Source: Saccharothrix violaceirubra
GTDB taxonomy: Bacteria > Actinomycetota > Actinomycetes > Mycobacteriales > Pseudonocardiaceae
Length of the DNA stretch: 64,000 bases
Assembly: GCF_014203755.1 (NCBI RefSeq)
Contig: NZ_JACHJS010000001.1
Span: forward strand, 3,658,001-3,722,000
Reading direction: 5' to 3'
Shown here: in pieces, positions 30,315 through 38,236 of the stretch
Layout: each line of letters starts with the position of its first letter
Numbering within the stretch: the stretch's first letter is position 1
Made by a program: the position numbers and the translations under genes
The notes under the pieces: model-generated
The model's input: only the letters and a program-made list of their open reading frames with translations
What the model was told of the DNA's origin: nothing
Database searches by the model: none

Positions 30315-31139
30315 ATGACCACGTGGCAATGGGATTCCTCGCTTTTCGCCGGAAGCGCCGCCTACTACGCGCGGGGGCGCATTGCCTACCCCACCGCCCT
30401 CGTCGACACCCTGGCCACCGCGGCGGGCCTCGACGGCACGGGGCGGCTGCTCGACGTCGGCAGTGGTCCGGGGTCGTTGACGTTGCCCCTGTCGCACCTG
30501 TTCCGGGAGGCGGTCGCCGTGGACGCCGACGCGGCCATGGTCGCCGAAGGTGCCCGTATCGCGGCGCGGGAGGGGATCACGAACATCCGCTGGGTCCACC
30601 TGCGTGCCGAGGACCTCCCGGCGGGTCTGGGCACGTTCCGGCTGGTCACCCTGGCCCAGGCGTTCCACTGGATGGATCGTGCGACCGTCGCCGCCGCGGT
30701 GCGGGCCATGCTCTCGCCGGACGGTGTGTGCGCCCACGTCCACGCCACGACCCACGAGGGCGTCGAGGACGACGGCCTGCCCCATCCCCGGCCGCCGCAC
30801 GCCGGGATCGGCGACCTGGTACGCCGGTACCTCGGTCCCGTCCGTCGCGCCGGCCAGGGCACGCTGCCCGAGGGCACGGCGGACGGGGAAGCCGGGATCT
30901 ACGAGGCGGCGGGCTTCACCCACGACCGGCACTTCGAGGTGCCCGGACGGGTCGTCACCCGGAGCGTGGACGACGTCGTGGCCGCGGTGTTCTCCCTGTC
31001 CGGTTCGGCGCCCCACCTGTTCGGCGACGACCTCCCGGCGTTCGAGGAAGAGCTTCGCGGGCTCCTGCGCACCACGGCGGCCGACGGCGTGTTCAGCGAG
31101 CGCGTGCGGGAGATCGGCGTCGACCTGTGGCGACCCTGA
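30315..31139 (+). CDS. Class I SAM-dependent methyltransferase
   Basis: A 274-residue enzyme. Motif I (LLDVGSGPGSLTLPLS, residues ~44-60) binds SAM, an acidic VDAD lies at the end of the next strand, and VTLAQAFHWMD fits motif post-I/II of small-molecule methyltransferases of the UbiE/type-11 kind. The C-terminal ~130 residues are helical and presumably close over the substrate, which is unknown. The gene stands alone, divergent from the EamA transporter, with a 35-bp gap. The start ATG is well placed. Confidence 0.88.
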   Translation: MTTWQWDSSLFAGSAAYYARGRIAYPTALVDTLATAAGLDGTGRLLDVGSGPGSLTLPLSHLFREAVAVDADAAMVAEGARIAAREGITNIRWVHLRAEDLPAGLGTFRLVTLAQAFHWMDRATVAAAVRAMLSPDGVCAHVHATTHEGVEDDGLPHPRPPHAGIGDLVRRYLGPVRRAGQGTLPEGTADGEAGIYEAAGFTHDRHFEVPGRVVTRSVDDVVAAVFSLSGSAPHLFGDDLPAFEEELRGLLRTTAADGVFSERVREIGVDLWRP

Positions 31140-31326
31140 CCCGGCCGGGGGTGCGATCCCGGTGTCGGTACCGCCGACCGCGGTCGACAAGCCGCTGCCG
31201 GCCCGGTCCGCCGAGGCCGTGCTGCTGCTCCCGATCATCAAGCGACTCCGGGCACGGGGCTGGTGGTGTCCACGCATTCCGCCGGCACCGGGACGCGGTC
31301 ACCTGGACCGGTACCTCGGGTGAGCG

Positions 31327-31860
31327 TCATGGCCCGAGCAGTCGGTCCAGGACCTCGGTCGCCGGGTCGTCCACGTCGCCCACCGCGCACCGCACGTCGA
31401 ACTCCAGGTCAGCGGCTCGCGCCAAAGCCGCGCCGCGCACGAACTCCGACCGGCCCGGCGACAGGTGCAGGGCGACCGGGGCGTCGTCCCAGTCCCCGGT
31501 GACGGTCACGAGCCCGGCGTCGTCGTCCACCATGACGTCGGCCAGCCCGCGGAAGACGGTGAACGCCCAGATCAGCGAGGGCAGCCGGAAGTCGACGCGC
31601 GCGTCGAAGTCCACGGTCAGCGAGCCGGTGGCCTCGTCGAAACCGATCCGCAGGCCGCTGTCGTCGACCAGTTCGTGCAGCAGGCCCGCGTAGTCGCCCT
31701 CCAGCCACCGGTCGCATTCCGCCACCGCAGCGTCGTCCCAGCCCTCGACACCGGACCAGTCGGTCCACGTCGACGCCGGGACGACCGCGGCACGCAGCCA
31801 CTCCCGCACGCGTGGTCGTGCGACCGTCATCACCGCCGCCACCGTCACGTACTCACCCAT
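31327..31860 (-). CDS. Hypothetical acidic protein, 177 residues
   Basis: The start is an ATG with AGGGGG 8 nt upstream; an in-frame upstream start would add ten residues with no ribosome site. The protein is acidic and soluble, with no signal peptide, membrane helix or motif I recognise. A Trp-rich N-terminal region (STWTDWSGVEGW) and alternating β-type stretches in the second half suggest a compact α/β fold. It sits upstream-to-downstream beyond the GlxA-like regulator's stop by 43 bp on the same strand. A conserved hypothetical is the fairest description. Confidence 0.75.
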   Translation of the reverse strand: MGEYVTVAAVMTVARPRVREWLRAAVVPASTWTDWSGVEGWDDAAVAECDRWLEGDYAGLLHELVDDSGLRIGFDEATGSLTVDFDARVDFRLPSLIWAFTVFRGLADVMVDDDAGLVTVTGDWDDAPVALHLSPGRSEFVRGAALARAADLEFDVRCAVGDVDDPATEVLDRLLGP

Positions 31861-31902
31861 GTCCGACCCCCTTCGGGCGGACGGTAACAAGGGGGTCAGA
31901 CA

Positions 31903-32838
31903 TCAGCGGACGCGGAACGCCCGCCGATAGGCGCCGGGGGTCGTGCCCACGCGGTCGTGGAAGCGGCGGCGCAGGTTGACCGCGGAGGTGAGACCGACCC
32001 GGACGGCGATGGCGTCCACCGGTAGATCGGTGCCCTCCAGCAACGTGCGGGCCTCGGCGATGCGGCGTGACAGCAGCCACTCGCCGGGGCTCGTGCCGAG
32101 CCGGTCGGCGAACCGGCGGGCGAGGGTGCGGGAGGAGACCTTGAGGTGTGTGGCCAGGTCCGTGACCGACAGGGGCGTGGCCAGGCGTGCGGCGGCCCAG
32201 TCGAGGAGGCCGTCGAGGTCGTCGTCCGGCGGCGGGGTGGGCGCGTACTGCGCTTGGCCGCCGTCACGGTGCGGGGGCATGACCATGTGGCGGGCGACGA
32301 GGGCGGCGTGGGCGGCGCCGTGGTCCTGGCGGACGAGGTGCAGGCAGAGGTCGATGCCCGCGCCGGCGCCCGCGCTCGTGGCCACGTCGCCGTGGTCGAC
32401 GTAGAGGACGTCGGGTTCGACTCGCACCGCCGGGAATTCCTCCTGGAGGCGGTCCGCGACCTGCCAGTGCGTGGTGGCGCTTCGGCCGTCGAGCAGTCCG
32501 GTGCGGGCCAGGGCGAACACGCCGGTGCAGATCGTGACGAGCCGTGCGCCTCGGGCGTGCCCGTCGAGAAGGGCTTGTCGGACGGCGGGCGACAGGGGCT
32601 CGTCCAGGGGTTTCCAGCCGGGAATGAGGACGGTGTCGGCGGACTCCAACGCCTCCAGGCCACTGGTCACGGTCATCGCGTACCCGGCGGAAGTCGGCAC
32701 CGGACCGGGGTTCTCGGTGCAGACCTCGAACTCGTAGTGGTGCGGCACGCCCGCCCGCCGGGTGCCGAAGACCTCGGCGGCGCAACCGAGTTCGAACGTC
32801 GACTGCACCGGCCGGACGAGGGCCACCACACGATGCAT
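31903..32838 (-). CDS. GlxA/FtrA-type AraC-family transcriptional regulator
   Basis: A 311-residue protein: residues ~3-180 form a DJ-1/PfpI (class I glutamine amidotransferase-like) sensor domain, with VLIPGW and LVTICTGVFALARTGLLDG around the nucleophile-elbow Cys; residues ~210-308 hold the two AraC helix-turn-helices (SVTDLATHLKVSSRTLARRF and AIAVRVGLTSAVNLRRRFHDRVG). The ATG start faces the cupin gene. A perfect 15-bp palindrome lies between the two starts and is the likely operator. Related regulators respond to small metabolites or oxidative and nitrogen signals; the ligand here is unknown. Confidence 0.92.
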   Translation of the reverse strand: MHRVVALVRPVQSTFELGCAAEVFGTRRAGVPHHYEFEVCTENPGPVPTSAGYAMTVTSGLEALESADTVLIPGWKPLDEPLSPAVRQALLDGHARGARLVTICTGVFALARTGLLDGRSATTHWQVADRLQEEFPAVRVEPDVLYVDHGDVATSAGAGAGIDLCLHLVRQDHGAAHAALVARHMVMPPHRDGGQAQYAPTPPPDDDLDGLLDWAAARLATPLSVTDLATHLKVSSRTLARRFADRLGTSPGEWLLSRRIAEARTLLEGTDLPVDAIAVRVGLTSAVNLRRRFHDRVGTTPGAYRRAFRVR

Positions 32839-32865
32839 GGCCTGAAAGTACCCCAGGGTGTCTTT

Positions 32866-32880
32866 CCGGACACTGTCCGG
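32866..32880. promoter_or_regulatory. Palindromic operator candidate between AraC-type regulator and cupin gene
   Basis: CCGGACAcTGTCCGG is a perfect 15-bp dyad, 28 bp upstream of the regulator's ATG and 30 bp upstream of the cupin ATG. Position and symmetry suit a site controlling both divergent genes. AraC-family sites are more often direct repeats, so another dimeric factor is possible. Confidence 0.5.
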
Positions 32881-32909
32881 CCCGGTCCGCGCCCGACAGG
32901 GTGGACGCC

Positions 32910-33245
32910 ATGAACCAGGAAATCCTTGCCCAGGAGGGCTATACCTCCGTCACCGTGGCCGACTCCCCGGTCCGCGAACTGTTCCCGGGCGTCCGCCTTC
33001 GTCCACTGTGGACCGGATCGGACGGCGCCCACGCCAACGTCCTCGAAATGGACCCGGGGACGTCCTGGCCGCACCGGGACGTCCACTCACCCGGCCCCGA
33101 AGAGGTCTACGTGGTCTCGGGGACGTTCAACGACGGCGCCCGCGACTACCCCGCCGGCACGTTCCTCCACGCACCGGCGGAGTCCTGGCACATCCCCCAG
33201 ACCACGACCGGCTGCACGCTCTTCGTCTTCTACCCCATCGGGTGA
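32910..33245 (+). CDS. Small cupin-domain protein
   Basis: A 111-residue single-domain cupin. The first cupin motif is seen as SWPHRDVHSPGPEEVYVVSGTF (metal-binding His/His/Glu pattern), with the second around ESWHIPQTTTGCTLFVFYPIG. It resembles the ChrR-like/anti-sigma cupins and small oxygen- or thiol-sensing cupins; no catalytic role can be assigned. The ATG at 32910 is chosen over a GTG nine bases earlier because of its closeness to the AGGG stretch. It is divergent from the GlxA-like regulator, which probably controls it. Confidence 0.85.
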   Translation: MNQEILAQEGYTSVTVADSPVRELFPGVRLRPLWTGSDGAHANVLEMDPGTSWPHRDVHSPGPEEVYVVSGTFNDGARDYPAGTFLHAPAESWHIPQTTTGCTLFVFYPIG

Positions 33246-33251
33246 GAACAC

Positions 33252-33286
33252 ATTCCTTGACAGGAATATTCTCCCCCGTGAATACT
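33252..33286 (+). promoter_or_regulatory. Promoter and operator of the leaderless ArsR-SRPBCC gene
   Basis: TTGACA (33257-33262), 18 bp, then AATACT (33281-33286) forms a good sigma-70-type promoter whose start would fall at or next to the ATG at 33294, so the mRNA should be leaderless; no Shine-Dalgarno sequence precedes the ATG. The -35 box sits in the middle of a dyad ATTCCTtgacAGGAAT (33252-33267), an ideal place for autorepression by the ArsR-type product. Confidence 0.65.
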
Positions 33287-33293
33287 TCACCCC

Positions 33294-34091
33294 ATGGAAA
33301 GGATCACAGCGGCACTCGGGGATGAAGCGCGGTGGCGTCTCGTCGTACTCCTCGCCGACCGACCGCGGTCGGTCGGCGAGCTGGCCGAGCTGACGGGGTC
33401 CCGCCAGCCGCAGACGACCAAGCATCTCCAGACCCTGGCGCGGGCGGGCATCGTGAGCGTGCACCCGGTGGGCCGGCGGCGGGTGTACGCGCTCGAACCC
33501 GGCCCGTTGACGGAACTGGAACGTGCGCTGGCCACCCTGATCGCGAAGACCCGGGCACACCAGGGCGAGGTCGACGTGATCACGCGCTACCACGCCGCGA
33601 TCGAGGCCGAGACCGCGATCGCCGAAAAGGGCTGGGCCGACGGGCGGACGTTCAGGTTCGAACGCCACCTGGACGCACCCGTGGACATCGTCTGGCAGTA
33701 CTGGGCCGACGCGGACCGACTGGCCTCGTGGTGGGTACCGCCATCCCTGACCGTCGTCGAGTGCGTCCTGGAACCGAAGAAGGGCGGCCGGGCAGTCCTG
33801 GAGTACCGCGACGCCGAGGGCCGATACCGCTCCGAAGGACGCGTCCACACCGCCAAGACCCCCAAGCACCTCGCGTTCGACCTCTCGGTGCTCGACGCGG
33901 CAGGAGCGGTGTCGTTCACCGGCCACTACGACCTGGCCCTCGCCCCGGAGCGGACCGGCACCAGCCTCCACCTTGACCTGCGCATCACCGACACAGACAC
34001 CAAGGCGGCTCACTTCATCGCCGGCATCACAACCGGCTGGAACCAGGTCCTCGACAACCTCACCCGCACGATCGACAGGAAAAAGGCATGA
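33294..34091 (+). CDS. ArsR-type winged-helix regulator fused to an SRPBCC (AHSA1-like) domain
   Basis: A 265-residue fusion. Residues ~1-85 are an ArsR winged helix (DEARWRLVVLLADRPRSVGELAEL, then QPQTTKHLQTLARAGIV as recognition helix) without the metal-binding Cys of arsenic sensors. Residues ~115-262 are an SRPBCC/AHSA1 ligand-binding fold (FERHLDAPVDIVWQYWADADRLASWWVPP...). Such fusions are single-chain one-component regulators of small hydrophobic ligands. The stop overlaps the next gene's ATG (ATGA), so the two are translationally coupled, and the promoter is probably self-controlled through the dyad upstream. Confidence 0.9.
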   Translation: MERITAALGDEARWRLVVLLADRPRSVGELAELTGSRQPQTTKHLQTLARAGIVSVHPVGRRRVYALEPGPLTELERALATLIAKTRAHQGEVDVITRYHAAIEAETAIAEKGWADGRTFRFERHLDAPVDIVWQYWADADRLASWWVPPSLTVVECVLEPKKGGRAVLEYRDAEGRYRSEGRVHTAKTPKHLAFDLSVLDAAGAVSFTGHYDLALAPERTGTSLHLDLRITDTDTKAAHFIAGITTGWNQVLDNLTRTIDRKKA

Positions 34092-34696
34092 GCCGCACCG
34101 TGACCGCCAACATCAACCTGACTCTCGACGGCCGCTACACCGGCCCCGACGGCGACCTCGGCCCGATCGTCCGCTACGCCACGACCGAGGTCGCCAGACG
34201 CCACCTGGCCCGCATCTGGGACGGCGCCACGACGGCAGTACTGGGCCGGGTCAACGCCCAGGGCTTCCTCGGCTTCTGGCCGTCAGTAGCCGACAACGAG
34301 GACGCCCATCCACAGGACCGCGCCTATGCCCAGTGGCTGGTCGACGTGGAGAAGGTAGTGCTGTCGTCCACGCTGACCGAGGCACCGTGGAAACACACCC
34401 GCATCGCCAACGCCCCAACCACCAAGGTCATCGAAGAACTGAAGGAATCCACCAAGGTCGGCGACATCCTGATCAACTCCAGCGCCAGCGTCATCACCCG
34501 ACTACTCGCCGCAAACCTGGTAGACCGCCTGCACCTGATGATCACCCCAGAAATCGCCGGCACCGGCCACCGCCTCTTCGACACCGACCTACCCCCGTCA
34601 AGGTGGACCCTGACCCACCACGAAACCGGCCCCTCAGGCGAAACCACCCTGACCTACACCCGCCACCACCCTCGGCCCCCGACAACCACCAAGTGA
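34088..34696 (+). CDS. Dihydrofolate reductase-like / RibD C-terminal family reductase
   Basis: A 202-residue protein of the RibD C-terminal (DHFR-like) fold: N-terminal strand TVTANINLTLDGRYTGPDGD, a TTAVLGRVNAQGFLGFWP segment, then VGDILINSSASVITRLLAANLVDRLHLMITPEIAGTGHRLF, the family's NADPH-binding and core motifs. It is presumably an NADPH-dependent reductase of an unknown, perhaps pterin-like or xenobiotic substrate; it should not be taken as true folate DHFR. It is coupled by a 4-bp overlap to the ArsR-SRPBCC regulator, which presumably senses a substrate or product. Confidence 0.87.
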   Translation: MSRTVTANINLTLDGRYTGPDGDLGPIVRYATTEVARRHLARIWDGATTAVLGRVNAQGFLGFWPSVADNEDAHPQDRAYAQWLVDVEKVVLSSTLTEAPWKHTRIANAPTTKVIEELKESTKVGDILINSSASVITRLLAANLVDRLHLMITPEIAGTGHRLFDTDLPPSRWTLTHHETGPSGETTLTYTRHHPRPPTTTK

Positions 34697-34784
34697 TCAG
34701 TTCGGCACAAGTCTCCACCGGCAATCGCTCGCACAGGCCAGGCCCGGTCTGTCTCGTAGTCGGTGTGTCCGGCGTTGCCACTCG

Positions 34785-35611
34785 TCAGGTCTCGACTCCC
34801 GGCCGACTGCCACCGAAGGTGATCGCGAAGGCGTTCACCATGGGCTTCCAGCGCATCAACCACCGAACGCGGCCCGTTCCGGCGGGGTCGAGGCCACGGA
34901 CGACAAGTACGGACACCCATCAAGTACGGACACCCCATCACGGCCGGCCCGATCAGGAAATGCCCCCGAGCGAGGACCGCCCGGCGGTAGCGGACTCATG
35001 CGACTCGATCGCGCTGGTGAAGCAGATCATCCGCCGGATCTCGACGTCGTGGTCCAGGAACGGCACGAACTCGTCCCAGGCATCGCGGCGTGGACCGGCC
35101 GGTCCACGAACCAACCGCCGCGCGTCTCGACCACGATCGCGTCGAGGAACACCGCCGCACAGACGGCATCCGGTAGGCGGGGCGGCCCAGTCGCCCATCT
35201 CCGCGACGACCTTGCCGGTGATGCGCGAGACCGGCTCCCTCGACCCCGAGGCGCCGTGGATCCTGCCGAAGGGGCCGAGATCTCCCCGGTGGTCACTCCC
35301 CTGGCATACAACGACAACACGATCCCGTCGACCTCGGCGAGGCGACGTCGCCACTTCTTCACGATCCGCGGCTCGAAGGTGCCATCCCGGTCCCGGATCA
35401 CCCCGATCCCCACCTCGCCGGCCGCGTCGGAGATCACCGTCTCGGTCCGGCTGCCGTTGCGCACGCTGGTCGACTCACGTCCGGGTTCCGCGCGGTTCTT
35501 CTCGCGGCCGAGGTGCCCGGTCGTCTCCTCGGCCAAGGCGGTCTTGGGCACGTTCTCGGTGAACAGCTTCAGCAGGCCGTCCGGGCCGGTCAACGCCGGC
35601 CTGTCGGACAA
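34785..35611 (-). pseudogene. Decayed IS256-family transposase
   Basis: Fragments of one IS256-type (mutator) transposase are scattered over two frames in the correct order. The N-terminus (LTGPDGLLKLFTENVPKTALAEE...GHLGREK, RNGSRTETV, RDRDGTFEP) lies at ~35610-35290. SREPVSRITGKVVAEMGDWA lies near 35250. DAVCAAVFLDAIVVETRGG (around a DDE Asp) is near 35150. The C-terminal FVPFLDHDVEIRRMICFTSAIES is near 35050. RGLDPAGTGRVRWLMRWKP...NAFAITF ends at the stop 34785-34787. At least two frameshifts and a deletion of ~150 residues in the middle remove much of the catalytic core. No terminal inverted repeats were found, so the element is dead. Confidence 0.85.
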
Positions 35612-35839
35612 GCGGCTCTGGCCGGTAGTCGATGGTGACGGCGGGTATCCGTCAGGACAGGGGATGCGGTGGCGGAAAGGACGGTCGACGGGTGAGCGCG
35701 GACCTGGCAGGGGTGGACTTCACCGTACGAAGCCGTTCACAGCGGGTTCGTACACGTACTCGGGCCTGGCCATCGCACTACGCTCGACGTGCGCAGCGAC
35801 CTCGCCCGCGCCTACTAGGACAGCCGTATTTCGTGATCG

Positions 35840-36307
35840 TCAGCTGACGACCCGCCTTCTGAACCACTGACGCGAAGTGCCATCCGGTCCGGGGTCGGCA
35901 GGTTCCTGGGCGGCGAAGCCGAGCCGCAGGTAGAACGTCCGGGCGCCGCTGGGGCGGGCGGCGGGGTGGTCCTCGCCGAAGGTGATCACCTCGACCATGC
36001 CCGAGCCGTCGAGTCGACGTACCACCTCGGTGACCAGTGCCCGGCCCACACCGGTACCACGATCGGGCGGCGCAACGACGAGCCACCCGATCCGGCACAC
36101 CGGTGGGCGAATGGTGAACAGGATGCCGCCACGCAGATCGCCACCATCTTGGGGGCGTACGCACATCGCGGTGCCTCGGTCGATGTTGCGCCGCAGGGCG
36201 TCGCGGAATCCGGGCTGGTCGACCATCGGCCCGAACCACTGCTCGACGTGCCCGGCCAGGCCGAGGAAGCTCGCGACGTCGGCCACCCGCGCTGCTGTCA
36301 CTTTCAC
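35840..36307 (-). CDS. GNAT-family N-acetyltransferase
   Basis: A 155-residue GNAT: IGWLVVAPPDRGTGVGRALVTEVVRRL is motif A with the acetyl-CoA loop (R-G-T-G-V-G), and FYLRLGFAAQEPADPGPDGTSRQWFRR is the C-terminal motif B. A WFGPMVDQPGFRDALRRNIDRGTAMC segment is typical of a subgroup seen in actinomycetes. A GTG start is chosen because homology begins there and AAAGG precedes it; the frame is open for another ~47 codons upstream. The acceptor is unknown. It flanks the dead transposase. Confidence 0.85.
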   Translation of the reverse strand: MKVTAARVADVASFLGLAGHVEQWFGPMVDQPGFRDALRRNIDRGTAMCVRPQDGGDLRGGILFTIRPPVCRIGWLVVAPPDRGTGVGRALVTEVVRRLDGSGMVEVITFGEDHPAARPSGARTFYLRLGFAAQEPADPGPDGTSRQWFRRRVVS

Positions 36308-36794
36308 CGGAATCAGCCTTTCGGCGGGACCTGTAAACCGGACGGGACGCAGCCACCACGCGATCATCCGATGCCGCGTGGACAACGAAGGACCGCGAGG
36401 TGGCGGCTGCGGCCATGGTAGAGGCCGGCCGGGAGAAGCCGGGTGCACGGCCCGGCCGGCGCAGGAGAGGTTCGCCGGGGGGGGTGGAACCGTTGCAGCA
36501 GGCGAACAACTACATCCGTCGCCACAGGATCGCGGAGGCGATCACAGCCGCCCACCCCTACGGCCGCCGCATCGCGGCGGTCACCGACGTCCCCTTCCTG
36601 CCGGGCGGATCATCGAGGGTCGAGTGGCCAGAGTGTCCGACCGCGATAACGGCCCGGATCGGACCGCGCGTGCCGTGAACGCCGCCGACCGCGGGACATC
36701 CTCGGCCATCCGCCAGAAGCGCGGCCCACATCCGTCGCGTACGGCACGGGTCTCCCCGAACCGGGGCCTGGTGGCGTGCGAAGGTGCGGCGCGG
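36308..36794. other. Gap of ~490 bp without a supported gene
   Basis: Short open frames exist (for example 36481-36678 on the plus strand, coding NNYIRRHRIAEAITAAHPYG-like sequence), but none has a ribosome site and recognisable family together. It may hold a decayed gene remnant next to the transposase graveyard. A run of eight G (36478-36485) is the only odd local feature. Confidence 0.4.
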
Positions 36795-38079
36795 TCAGCG
36801 TGTGGTTCCGGGTCCGTCGGACGGCGGCATGGGCAACACGCCCGTCCGACGCATGACACCGTGCCTGTACGTGCGGTAGCCGCAGAGGACGACCGCCGAT
36901 ATCAGACTGACCCACCATTCGGGTGAAAGCCCGTCGAGGCCCTCGCCCGCAGCCCACTTCCACCGAATCAGAAGGTAGGCCAGGAAGGCGAACGGGCCCG
37001 CGAGCATCACGGCATGCATTCGCCGGGCGAACACCAGGTCCTTGCGCGTGCGATACAACTCGTCGTGATGCGCTTTCAGGATCACCGCCTCCGCGTCCAA
37101 AGCCCGTTCCACCGCCGGTCTGACGGTCCGCCACAGGGTGGGGCCGACGAGCCCCATGCCCAGGGCGGGCGGGGTGACCCGCAGTGGCGTGAACACGGGT
37201 TCCCGATCCGGGGAGTAGGACACGACGCCGCCGAATGGGAACCCGTGCGGAAGCGCCATCCCGATCCGGTCGGAGTCGATCCGCGGATCGACCGGAAGCC
37301 GCGGCACGGTCCGGTCTCGCCCGGTACGGGCAGCGTCCCCGCGCGGCAGCACCGTCGCCTTGCGGCGAAACGCCTCGTACGCTTTCTCCGATGCCGGGAC
37401 GACCAACAGGAAGCGTTCGGGTGGCACGAGCCGGGTGGCCTCCGCGAACTCCCACAACGTCCCTTCGGTGTCGTCGGCCACCAGGACGACGAACCGCGCG
37501 CGGGAGATGAGGTCCCGTACCTGGTTCTTCCAGGGCCCCTGTTCCAGGTAGAGCCGGCGCGCCCCGACGGCCGGAGGGAGCCTCTCCCCCGGCTGTCCCA
37601 CCGCGATGACCGGACCCATGTCGCGAAAACACGAGGCGAGATGGTCCTCCGCGCTCTTCCCGGCGGTCAACAACGTGTGGATCACGCCCGGCGGCGTGAG
37701 ATCGAGCAGGGGCAGGGCGCGATGCGTTTCCGGCGTGCCCCGGTGCGGATCCTCCTTGAACGAGCGCAGGTACAGCACGAACGGTTCGGTCGGCCCGGGC
37801 TTCCGAGCGGGTTCGGCGAGGTACCGGAGGGCCAGTGCCTTGAACCGCAGTGCCGAGCGCAGGCACCAGGCCGCCATTATCGTCACGACCATCAGGAGAG
37901 TCGACACCCAGACCTGATCGTGGGGGGGGCGAGAACGCGTTCCGGACAAGGGCGGTCGAGCCGTAGACTCCCTCGGCCACTCCCACGAAGCCCAGCACGA
38001 CGCTTCCCCACGCCAGGCGCAGCCCGCAGCGTCGATCGGCTTGGTACGACACATCGGATTTCGATGTTTCTCCGTCCAT
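36795..38079 (-). CDS. Two-to-four-helix membrane protein with TIR-like Rossmann pattern; frameshifted at a G8 run
   Basis: The sequence reads as one protein only if a single-base shift is allowed at a run of eight G (plus strand, near 37922-37930). The ATG at 38079 (GGAG just upstream) opens MDGETSKSD... with a first helix (LAWGSVVLGFVGVAEGVYGS); the intact frame after the run continues VSTLLMVVTIMAAWCL, a soluble domain, and two C-terminal helices. The soluble domain has FVLYLRSFKED as a first strand and ARFVVLVADDTEGTLWEFAEAT as a later strand-helix, including a Trp/Glu pair reminiscent of TIR/SEFIR folds. Family unknown to me. Third gene after the cyclase-homology and SPFH genes. The shift may be slippage, a mutation or a base-call error. 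Confidence 0.6.
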
Positions 38080-38236
38080 TCTCCAGACTACCGCCGAACC
38101 CGCACCGGGGACGCGGTTCGGGCCTGGCCGCCACGGCGGACCCGCGCGTCCGACTGGCACCCCTGGACCGCGCAACCGTCCGAGGGACCGCTTGCGCGGT
38201 CCAGGCGACGCCGGCGCGGATCGTCCGCCGAAAGCG

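Noticed and set aside
36400..36678. Small plus-strand frame with NNYIRRHRIAEAITAAHPYG-like sequence
   Set aside because: It looks protein-like in part, but there is no start site, no family I recognise, and it overlaps nothing conserved; left as an unexplained gap.
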